A DNA stretch of 64,000 bases, from positions 60,144,769-60,208,768 of the forward strand of contig CAMZMU010000063.1 of the NCBI GenBank assembly GCA_947311845.1. The letters are read 5' to 3'. The notes beneath the pieces are model-generated. The model saw only the letters and a program-made list of their open reading frames with translations. It made no database searches and had not been told where the DNA came from. The first letter of the stretch is position 1. Every line of letters starts with the position of its first letter. The position numbers and the translations under genes were made by a program. This stretch comes from Poa pratensis. Taxonomy: Eukaryota > Streptophyta > Magnoliopsida > Poales > Poaceae. Below, piece after piece: positions 33,871 through 43,704 of the stretch.

Positions 33871-34160
33871 ATTCTTCTTTTCATGGACCTGTAACATAAT
33901 TGTATATTTCTCCACGAGGATGCTTTGTTCTTCTTTTCATGGACCTGGAACATAATTGTAAAGTTCTCCTTCGATGTTTAAGATCATACTCCTGTCAGTT
34001 ATAATAAGCCAGCAGATCATACTCTGCTTATTGGACCTTTCCAGTTGCCTGTAAAAAAATTCGGATAGAAAATTTCCCAGCTGTTGTACAGACTTCAATA
34101 ATTTTTCATGTTAACAATCCAATCGACTCTCTGCTACACACGTGTTTCAGTCTAGATGCC
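33868..34160 (+). repeat. Direct repeat flanking the F-box locus, right copy
   Basis: Partner of 31738-32018, similarly arranged. It carries about 35 extra bases (TGTAAAAAAATTCGGATAG region) near 34050. Confidence 0.8.
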
Positions 34161-34538
34161 ACCCAGAATCCTTTCATCACAAACATGACGGCACCATCAC
34201 CAGACATATTGTAGTTTCACGTGCCCAAACGCTAGATTTGCAATTCTAATAATTAACGGATATAAACTGGTTTGTTCTTTCAATCCATGGGCATAAAACC
34301 GGAGAAGAATGAACAATACAAATACAGCTAATAACTGCTTTATATAAACTCATCATCGGAACCATCTCTTAACAGCTTCCTTGTTTAGTCAGGTGGTAGA
34401 CAGGTCTGAGACACTGCCAGAAAGCTACAATCCTAATAGAAGATAGATTTACAAAACTTGCATCCGGGGCATCCCTCTCTTCTTTAACAGTTGAAAAACT
34501 CACGCCAAGCTTCTATCGTAACAGATGATGAACATTCT

Positions 34539-37500
34539 TCAAGATGATGACGGGGTACCATGTTCAAAGTCAGAATCATCGACCATCCTTTCTAATGATT
34601 CGATGTCACCAGCTTCAGAAAGCGTGTGACTGCGAAGGCTGTCTGCGTCCTCGCTGCTCACATGAAAACAGAAGGAGAAACAGCGGTTATGACAGTAGCA
34701 TTAGAAGCACCGGTTGCTCTATAAATTGTAAGGATCAACAATAACGAAGATTTAGTCATACTCTGTAACTCCAAAGATTTCTTTGACAACAAGCGAGCCG
34801 TCGCGAGAACAGAACTCTGGGAGCTGGATGATTCAAAGATATTCAGTTATATCAGGGAAAGTAAGAAACAGACTACATTATAACACAATGTCCTGACGAC
34901 AAAAACATTTTAATCTCCCTTTCTGGAAGTCAAGAAAAATCTCGAATGCAATTTAGAGTCAGTAAAGCAGACGCCACCGGCTTACCTCTGATAAGTACAT
35001 GATTTTTCCAAATAGTGTTTGCACAGCAAGCTTCCGCTTAAAACCTTGTTCTGTAAATCCAGTTAAGTCCATAACTATTGGACCTGCAAGATAACACACA
35101 CAAAATCTCCTCAGTGATGTAGCAATATGCAAGCTTACACATCATCAAGTTAAGTTGTGAAATAAACAAAAACATCACTACTACCAAATACTTACAGGAA
35201 AACAATAATACTTCACACCAAGGATATATAATATTTCAAACGCTATCGTGGAGGCCACAGCTATTCATCCTTTTCTAGAAAGACAATTAGTCTCCTATTT
35301 GCAATGCAAGTCATACAAATATACAATTATAGCAACCCTAAAAGTAAACTAGATCAGTTTGATGTACAACAACACAGGTTAAAGGTGTCAGATTGAACTT
35401 TACCAAATGAAGCATACAAATGCAGTGCTTTAATCTTGACAACATCTTGAGATTTTAATACTAATATTCACCAGCTAATGGACACCTGGTATGAACAAAA
35501 TGGCAATGTATTGCTAGAACTCTTATTACTAACTGAATATTGCCGCCGCACACACATATACATCAGGTTGATGTTTTGTAAAGCATGAAAAATATCAATA
35601 TCAAGTTGGTTTTACAACCACAATGCAGCCATCATTTCAGGGCTCAGAAGCTAGAAATAACAGAAGAAGTAATGACTGGATTTGGACAATGCAAACATAC
35701 AAATGTCTACATTATGTGTTCAATAACCGTTGGATGATAACCTTCTAAAAGTTTGCAGTGCATCAAGTATAAAACTAATAAATCAAATGACACTCGATAA
35801 TCACCAAGTTTTACAGAGGATTCGTCACGGAGATCCATAAATTTGATAGGAAAGCATGAGAAAACAAAAACACCTTCGTGTTGTAGAACTGAGCATCCAG
35901 AGTTTTGAATTCAGGAAATACTATGTGTTGTATAAGGTACTAGAATCAGAAGAACAAAAATACCTTTTTCCCGAACAATTCTTCTTGATATCTCATTCAA
36001 AATTTCAGCAACTTCAGCATCTTCTAACATTGATGCTTTCCTAAGATGTATGAGATCCACAACCACATCAGGATTGAATTGTTTTTCGTTCAGTGTGTAT
36101 CGGATGTACTTTCTAACTACATCATCCATGTCAAATCCTGTCTGAATAAATGGAAAAGAGTTACATGTGCATCTGTGTTCCTCGCTATGGGCAGATAGCT
36201 TTGCAATCAACAATATAATAAATAATCCATTCCTCCAACAGCAGTAGAAATGGGTGCATTGGTGCAAATAGTTACAGTCAGATAGCCTAAATCTATTCTG
36301 ATCAGCAAAATTTTGTGATTACGATCTTTGCGAGTCATCAGTGTAATTTCAGTCTTCCAGAGTAAGATATATGAGTAACACTGTTCAACGTAGATTCATT
36401 TGTTGAGAAAATAAAGTAGATCGGACGTGGCACTAGTCTAGCATATGTTCAGTTTTTCACGAATAATGATTGAATCAAGGGCACACCTTTTGCATTAGTT
36501 CTTGGAGAGCTGGGAAATCCACTGCTTCCCTGCCCTTCTGAAACAACTCATCTAGTGACTTCAACAAGAATATATTCTTAGTCACCTGCAAAGAAACGCC
36601 GGGTCATCATAAAACGCCAAGCATATATAGTGACAGAAGTGTCTGCATACTGGTTAGTGGTTATGGATTATGTGAGCTATAGTATATATGGTTCCATTAA
36701 GAATATCAGCAAGAAAACGACAAATTAAAGCCTATGGGTAAGCTTACGATAAACAAAAATATGTAAACACAAAATGTTGTGCCTTAGAATCTGCACAGAG
36801 CTATTTGCATGAAAAAAATACCAAATTTATGAATGGTCAAGAAGCTGACCTTGCAAGTTCATGACATAATATGCTAAGATTGAATGAAGTACTCAAAAAG
36901 TACATAAAACTCATTAGTACATAATGAAACAAAGTCATGCTGATTATTTCTCACTTGATAGTAACATCTAATTCAACCATACAATTCAGTATAGAATCTC
37001 AGCTGATAAAAACAAGCCAATCTCTTATCACCTTGAGTCTTTCAACAAAATTTAACACATAAAGAACAACTATTGAAGTCTAGATTGAATAGGCAAACTA
37101 CTGTCCCACACAATGTACCTACATTTTGGCATGACTCAAACTCTATTGTAAGAGAACTAGAGAAATACGACATCACTCCATTACATACCCAATATCACCT
37201 AAGAACGAAGCACAGGCGAAGTGTCCAGTCCTAGAGAGGAACTACCTTGAGTGTAAATAAACCCCTAATCCTATCACTCCCCAGTCTCCCACTAAGAATC
37301 GAACTACACATGTTTTTGATCTGTAGACGTTAAGACGACTCACCCTCTTCTTCTTCTGAGTGCGCGGGGAGGTGAACTTGCGGTAGGTGCGGACCACGGC
37401 GAGGGCGAAGGAGACGCCGACGTAGGCGAGCGGCACGGCGAGGAGCCAGGGAACGGGGCTGGAGCCGACGCGGGGCCCGGGGATGGCCTGCGTGACGGTG

Positions 37501-37777
37501 CCGGTGAACTCCACGAGGTCCAGAGCCTTGTCCTGGATCCACGGCAGCTCCTCCTCGACCTCCACCTCCTCGTCCGCCTCCTTCTTCGGCGCGGCGTTCG
37601 AGTTGGCCGGCTGCCGGGAGGCGGCGCTATTGGTGCGCTTGGCGCGGGCGACGAGGAGGGGCGCTGGCCGCCGGGGAGCTGTGCGAGTGGGGCGGGCAGG
37701 GTGAGGGGGCAGCGGCGGCGAAGGCGGCCACCGGCGATGGGGGCGGAGAGCGGATGGAAGAAGGTGGTGGTCGCCAT
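34539..37777 (-). CDS. Predicted chloroplast membrane protein of unknown function
   Basis: Six exons: 37777-37344, 36585-36487, 36141-35964, 35083-34986, 34823-34762 and 34653-34539, all GT-AG with matching phases. The first 60 residues look like a chloroplast transit peptide (MATTTFFHPLSAPIAGGRLR, rich in Ser/Pro/Arg). An acidic linker and WIQDKALDLVEFTGTV follow, then one membrane segment (VPWLLAVPLAYVGVSFALAVV). The rest is helical and charged: FLLKSLDELFQKGREAVDF, GFDMDDVVRKYIRY, LIHLRKASMLEDAEVAEILN. It ends in an acidic tail (ERMVDDSDFEHGTPSSS). Exons sum to 986 bases, one short: a base is missing near 37660, inside the transit region, so the ATG is out of frame with the body. With one more base the protein is 328 residues. 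The leader lies next to a retroposon insertion at 37887. Confidence 0.8.
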
Positions 37778-37886
37778 GGAGGTGGAGGTGGAGGTAGGGC
37801 TTATCGCGGCGGAGGTGGAGGCAGGAGGTGGGTGGGACTCCTCCGGGCCGGGTGCGGAGAGGGAGGGGGGAGACCAAGCCAGAGTA

Positions 37887-39909
37887 TTTTTTTTTTGAGT
37901 GAAACACACCGGAGGTCACGAAGTTGCACGAAATTGAAGAATTAGTCACCAAGTTGCGAAAGCTCAAGTATTGGTCACCAAGTTGTGAATTTGCCAAACT
38001 TTGGTCATTCCGTCACGGCGCAGTCACGTCGCCGTTAATTTTTTGTAAATACCCCCTTTAAATTTTAGTTCTTCTAATTGGTAGTCCTTTATCCCAATTT
38101 ACAAATCAATCCACGATCTCTCCACAAATCGATAACCGTTCCAGATGGCCGGTGGCTGCCTCACGCGCAGCAAGCACAGCAGCAGCGTCTGGAACTCGTC
38201 GCCGGGCACCTGCTCTCCTCGTCCGACGCGTCGAGCGAGGTCAGCGAAGGCGTCGGCGGCGACACGGCGGAGCGAGCCACCGGCGCGGGAGGAGCTGAGG
38301 CGGGTGAGGTCGAGCCTCAGCCCGGAGACAGTCCCGGAGGTGGCCGCCTCCAGGGTCTCCCTCTGGGCGCGCTTCGAGGGCCCCGCCCGCCGTCCCCGTT
38401 GTCGAGGTGCAGCGGGCCGCCGCTGGCGCCGGCGCCGGGCAGGGTGGCGCGCGGGGCGAGGGGCGGCGGCGACCAGAGGAGCCGGCAGTGAGTCGACGGG
38501 GTGTCGGCAGAAATTGTTTCGCAACGACGAGCTGGCCGCCGTGCAGCACCATCAACCCCTGGTTGGCTCTGTAGATCCACGAGTCTTGCGTCCTCCGGCC
38601 GGCTGCGTACCTGCACAAATCGAGGAATCCAGCATCCCACTTCCCACATGCAGGTTAGATTAGAAAGGGAACGTACATGCGCTCCGGCCGGCCGGCCGGC
38701 CGCGTACATGCGCAGGGAACCGGTTGATATGATTTCCTGGGGATTCCAAATAGTGCAGCTGCACTTTTAATTATTTGGGAACCAAAAAAGGAAAAAGGTA
38801 AATATCGAAAAGGACACCAAATTTTAAGGGGTTTTTTGTAAAAAATTAGACAGCCACGAGTCATCGACTTGACGTTCGCCGTGACGGAATGACCAAAGTT
38901 TGGCAAATCCACAACTTGGTGACCAATACTTGAGCTTTCGCAACTTGGTGACCAATCCTTCCATTTCTTGCAACTTCGTGACTTCTGGTGCGTTTCACTC
39001 TTTTTTTTTGATACAACCGCAACTGGATTAATTAGAAGATATTACATGAGAGTACACTGGATTCATCCAGAGACGGCACAGCTGCCACCCTTTTACAGAA
39101 AGCACCCCAAGGAAAAAAGAAATAACGCACTCGCCCCTGGGAAGCTCTGCATCTCCATCTCCGCCACCGTCGTCGATCTCGCCGTCACAGAAGAAGACGA
39201 GGAAGAACACGACGGTCGCTGAGTCACCTGCATAGGTCGATCGGGAACTCAATCCCTTTGAGGTCGCCGCAGCTGCCACTCGCCGAACTCGGCGAGATCT
39301 TGGCGTCGAGGATGGCGCATCGGCGGGGGGCACGCCCCGACCCAGGCAGGATGTCGAGCCGGCATCGGCAACGAAGACCAGCTTCACGGCTCGCCATAAC
39401 ACCAGCAAGGGAAGGCAGGAAAAAGACTGCACGAAGCAGCAAAATCCACTTTGCGAATCAGAGAAGAAGCAGCCGCACCTCACCCGTTCATCACCACCAC
39501 GTCCGCCCGGAAGGAGAAGCCATCGCCACAGCCCCTGATCCGCGAAGTAGACGATACAGCACGCGATTTTATTGAATCGGCCTTGGCCATCTCCATCCCT
39601 GCAAGCAATCCCCCATGGATCCGGCGAGCAGAGGGGAAAAAGCCCGGCTCCGGCGCCGCTGCGAGTCGCCGGAGACCAGCCGAGGTGGATGGAGAAAGAA
39701 CACAAACGGGCATCCACCACGAACACAACAAAAGCAAGATCTACAACGAAAGATCTACTGCTAAACCTAGTATCTACAACCCGCGCTGCACCTCCACTTC
39801 CGCATCGGGCGACATCATCGCCGAAGAGGAGAGGGAAGTGAGCCGGGGGCAAGATCGGGGAACGGGAGTCGACCCTCAAAACAGGGGAGGGAGAGGAGAG
39901 AAAAGACGA
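37887..39909 (-). mobile_element. Retroposon (LINE/SINE type) in a gene leader, split by a MULE
   Basis: Bounded by a perfect 16-bp target duplication AGACCAAGCCAGAGTA (37871-37886 and 39910-39925) and starting on the plus strand with a T run. This is the signature of target-primed retroposition with a poly-A tail on the minus strand. The body (39010-39909) is GC-rich; its minus-strand 3' end reads CTAATTAATCCAGTTGCGG before the A tail. No RT domain fits in 0.9 kb, so it is a 5'-truncated LINE, a SINE or a retrocopy. It sits about 94 bp upstream of the chloroplast-protein ATG, separating it from its original promoter at 39926 onward. Confidence 0.75.
37897..39000. mobile_element. Mutator-like element with 124-bp terminal inverted repeats
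   Basis: Terminal inverted repeats at 37897-38020 and 38877-39000 begin GAGTGAAAC and agree over 124 bp with about ten mismatches. The 9-bp target duplication is TTTTTTTTT (37888-37896, 39001-39009), inside the poly-T of the retroposon. The interior (38100-38560) is GC-rich, unlike its AT-rich ends, and carries minus-strand open stretches. That looks like a captured gene fragment (Pack-MULE), but I do not recognise the source. No transposase. Confidence 0.85.
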
Positions 39910-39925
39910 AGACCAAGCCAGAGTA

Positions 39926-41187
39926 GGCACTAGGCAGTAGCTGAACAAAACCCTGTGAATCGATGGGTTGGAGAGAGAACGAGAGTAAGAGTAAATATGG
40001 GCCGAGAGCCCACCAGGGAAATGTTTTTTTTCTGGGCCTGTACACCTTGCTAAAGAACTACTGATGAAGAAATTTACATATGCGCCCTTTACCCCCCAAA
40101 ATAAACACATTTCAAAATGTTAAAAAATTTCGAACAAAAATTTATGCATACATCTACACATTCTATGTGCGCACGTAAATTTTCGCGGAAAAACCAACAT
40201 TTTTGTAGTCTGCCTAAAATCCTATTTGCTACCCGCTGCGTCGGTTAGCGCAACCGCAAATAGATCGGCCCACCACGGTCGTTGACAGTGATGGCTGGCA
40301 GACCTCATCAAAGACGGGGATAACCGGATAAGAGGCAGCACCGACTGCGGGTGGCATAAGCAGGCAGCTCGACCCATGGACCAGGACGGTGACGGTGACA
40401 ATGAGGTATGACCGTATGAGGTAGGGCTCGGCCCATGTGGGTTTCTTCAAGCGTGTCATTGCGTTGATGCTGAACACGTCAAATGGGAGCCCACGTGGAT
40501 CAACAGACTCTCGATCCATGCTTTAGTCTAACCTTAGGCCATGTACAATGGAGGGTGATTAGGCAGGTGATTATAAAATAAACCAAACGTTTATGAAGCA
40601 TTAGTGCTTGTTTATATAGAAGAGGTGTCTAGTTAAGCATTTGCGTAGTATAAATAAGCACCCGCGCTTAAACGGAACCGGTTTATTTCTCTAAGCACCT
40701 TTCTAGGCACTTTACATACCCTTAGAAGAAAATAGGTAAATTCTACTGTCCAAAAGTTCTCACACACAAAAGATTCTCCACCAAAGTGATAGACCTAGAA
40801 TCATCAGTACAATTCAGAGTTTACACCACTGTGAAACAATAATAAATCAAATGAGCTATCTATAAGCATGGAATATAGTTCCTTTCAATATTTACCAGCA
40901 CGCTAATCCATTAGAATATAAGTCTTAGAACACATGTTTCTTCAGTTTCTCATTGCAATATCGAGTATGTTCTCCAAAAAGATATGTGGAATATCTCTAC
41001 TGCACGAACTGTGTTTATTGGAATATCTCTACTACACGAACTGTGTTTATTTCTGCTGAAGGACCCGGGATGCATACTTGCTGACTGAAATCTAGCCCAT
41101 AATGGAAGAATTTATAGGAGAAACAATGTGTAGCGTGCTAATCAGAGGATTCTCTGTATCAGGCTGTCAGCTTAATACCACACTATC
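39926..41187. other. Intergenic between the chloroplast-protein and MIA40 genes
   Basis: The left end (39926-40020) should be the displaced promoter of the chloroplast-protein gene. A word GGCCATGTACAATGGAGG at 40537 resembles the end of a common grass MITE, but I could not find its partner. The right end holds the MIA40 3' UTR. Confidence 0.45.
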
Positions 41188-43440
41188 TCAAAGCTTTGGC
41201 TTGGCTTCTCTAGACCATGCTGGAGCTCTAACTTTCAGGTCGGACTTCTCAGCCTCCTCGTCATTCTCCTCCTCTTCCAAAATCTCTTTAGAAAATGCCT
41301 CTGGATTTTCCTTGATGCAGTTCTGCAACGCGATAAAGGGCATCACACAATCTGATCCCTGGCAAGGAAGATGAAGAAAGTTTAGTATATAAGTCGATAA
41401 GGAAGAAATAGATAGGAATTAAACAGTCAATAGCATTTAACAGCATGCAGAACAGATTTCTATCATTGTATGCGACAACGGTTTAAACATTATGAAATAT
41501 TACAAAGATTGTAAATACATAAATTTAGAAAAAGAACGGAAAGAATTTTTGTCTTGCCAGTCAAATTATAGCATCTGAATTTCTTAACTCTTTCAACTGT
41601 GAAGAGGCAACAGGTGAATTATCGAGAGTTTATTTGTATTGAAGTAATAGGTAGCCTGAACAAGTACTTTTGATCTCTTGTCTGCTGCAATGTGCAGTAG
41701 CAAATGTAGCTTGTTTGTATAAACTAAAAAGTACCTATCAATTTGATACCAAATCAATATCGATTGACATAATAGTAATAGAAAAAAAACAAAGATGCTG
41801 GCAATAAAAAGAATCGCACCACCCATTATCAAGGCCACACGTGCGAAATGGTATCACTTAACAAGATATCTGCTAAACACTAGCTCACACCTCCTTTAGT
41901 ATTTACCTAAAATACTTTCTTGAGCGCATTTATTATTGCTTGGTCATATTGAGCTAAGTTTAAAAGAAAAAGAGCAGTTTGCTATGATTATCATGCCATA
42001 TATTTAAGTAACTAGTAAGACAATGTAGAACATAGTTTACTAAAGTTGTATGTCAAATTAATTAACGTTATGCTTTCATTTATCAGGGCAGCAGATGATA
42101 CGGTAGCATGCTGCTATGCTCATATGTTTGTATGATCCCACTTGTCAGTGCTGAGACGAGGAAGGCTAGGAAAGAGGTGAATGGACGACCACCAAGCTTG
42201 AATCTTTATAAGTAGGAAAGATGCAACTTGCACATGATAACTTTCACTGAAAGCAACTGAGTAACTTGAAATAAAAATACAACCTTCTCTTCTTCTGTGC
42301 TCCTCAGAAAGCAGGAAAATGCATCAATAAATCCGCTGCCACAAGGTCCAATTTTCAAATCAGCAATGCATGGGCATTCCAGAGCTTTTTGTACCTTCAC
42401 GTCAATTGACTGCACAAGCAAATAACAGTTTCACTGATAATCCAGTGTGCCATGAAGGATACGATAGTAATATACAAGTATCTATCAACTATCCAGAAGC
42501 AAAGAAAGGATCTTACATCATTGTCATCCTCACTAAACGACATAGCCTCTGTGCATTAAAAATCCATCATCAGTAATCAGAACATTAATACTCGAATAGA
42601 TTAATGAGGCTTCAAAAGAAACACTATATCCCATTCAAAAGAGCACATTTTAACGCTCGGCAGAAAAAAAAAACCAACATCAGGTAACTAATATCAGTCT
42701 AGATTCTTGCCTAGATAATATTGTAATCCTTCTGCTAATTAATGAATGAAAGCTCCGTTTTTAAAAAATGAATGAAAAAGCTCAATTTTTCAATGAATGA
42801 AAGCTCCTGATTCCCAAAGAAAGTACACTAAGAGCAGGCTAGATTAAGGAACCTCCCAAAAGAGGCAAAGCATGCCATAATTCTTTTTTGGAGATCTAGA
42901 AGTCAATCTAGTCGTTTTGGACAGATATTGTTAAAGCTTGGTAGCTTCGAGGCGTTATCAGCTTAGTACTCAGATTAGTACATACATGGCAGATGGCACT
43001 AACATTAAAGACTAGTAGACTACCTCAATTTCGGCATGGACACATATATGTTCTACCAGATTCATAAGTGTCACCACTCACGAGTTCAAAGTCTGCACTG
43101 CATAACCACATACTGGAGAATCATAGGAACAATGTCGTCTCTCCACTACACACAACAACTATTCGCAATAGTAGAGGCTCTGGAGCTCCGCTTACACCAA
43201 TGCCCCCAAATCCAAGCAACGCTACCACCTAAAGGGTAGCGCGACTCGAGGAGAACTGACTCTAGAAGCGGCCGTCTATCTACATGGAAACCGCCTCTGG
43301 CGCATAAGATTCAGAGTTCGGCATGTACCTGCGGCGAGCTCCTCGAGGGAGGAGGGAGGAGACTGCGACGGCGCCGGCTCGGCGGGCGGCGGAGCAGGCT
43401 CCTCCGCCGCGGATGCGGGCTGGCTCTGGTCTTGGCCCAT
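41188..43440 (-). CDS. MIA40: MIA40 oxidoreductase (CHCHD4 homologue)
   Basis: Mitochondrial intermembrane-space import receptor and thiol oxidase that forms disulfides in incoming CX3C/CX9C proteins and is re-oxidised by ERV1. Four exons: 43440-43329, 42548-42517, 42409-42284 and 41358-41188, phases consistent, 146 residues. The N-terminus is Gln/Pro/Ala-rich (MGQDQSQPASAAEE). The redox CPC lies in ECPCIADLKIGPCG, followed by twin CX9C motifs (C-GSGFIDAFS-C and C-VMPFIALQN-C) that hold the helical hairpin. An acidic C-terminus (ILEEEENDEEAEK) is typical of plant forms. No N-terminal presequence is visible, as in plant and animal MIA40. It starts 264 bp from a divergent mitochondrial carrier gene. 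No breaks. Confidence 0.95.
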
Positions 43441-43704
43441 CGAGGCTTGCGCTCTAGCTCTTCCTGGGCAACGACGGCTTTCGTCTCGCTCTTCCTGGGC
43501 GGCGAGAACGTGGTCAAGCCGGGCGGCGCGACCCAAGTGCGACTCTCCAGTCTCCACAGTACTTCTCGTCCGTCCGATCGCGTCAAGATTCGTGTTAGAC
43601 TTCGCCGGCGGCTTCATGGGCCGGGCCGCAACAGGCCGGCCTTCTTCCACGACGTCTCCCCTAAACCTCCACGTCGCCATTTCCGCCGCTCCCAGCACGG
43701 CGCG
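43441..43704. promoter_or_regulatory. Compact bidirectional promoter between MIA40 and carrier
   Basis: Only 264 bp separates the two start codons, so both core promoters and 5' UTRs share this GC-rich interval. I see no clear TATA box in either direction, consistent with a housekeeping promoter. The ORFs crossing it are by-products of high GC. Confidence 0.65.

Noticed and set aside
39028..40110. A 360-residue minus-strand ORF spanning retroposon and flank
   Set aside because: Crosses the 16-bp target duplication into unrelated flank, and its composition (Ser/Cys/Phe/Arg-rich) resembles no protein; a chance ORF in GC-rich DNA.
40537..40760. Possible MITE beginning GGCCATGTACAATGG
   Set aside because: The other terminus and target duplication could not be found by eye.
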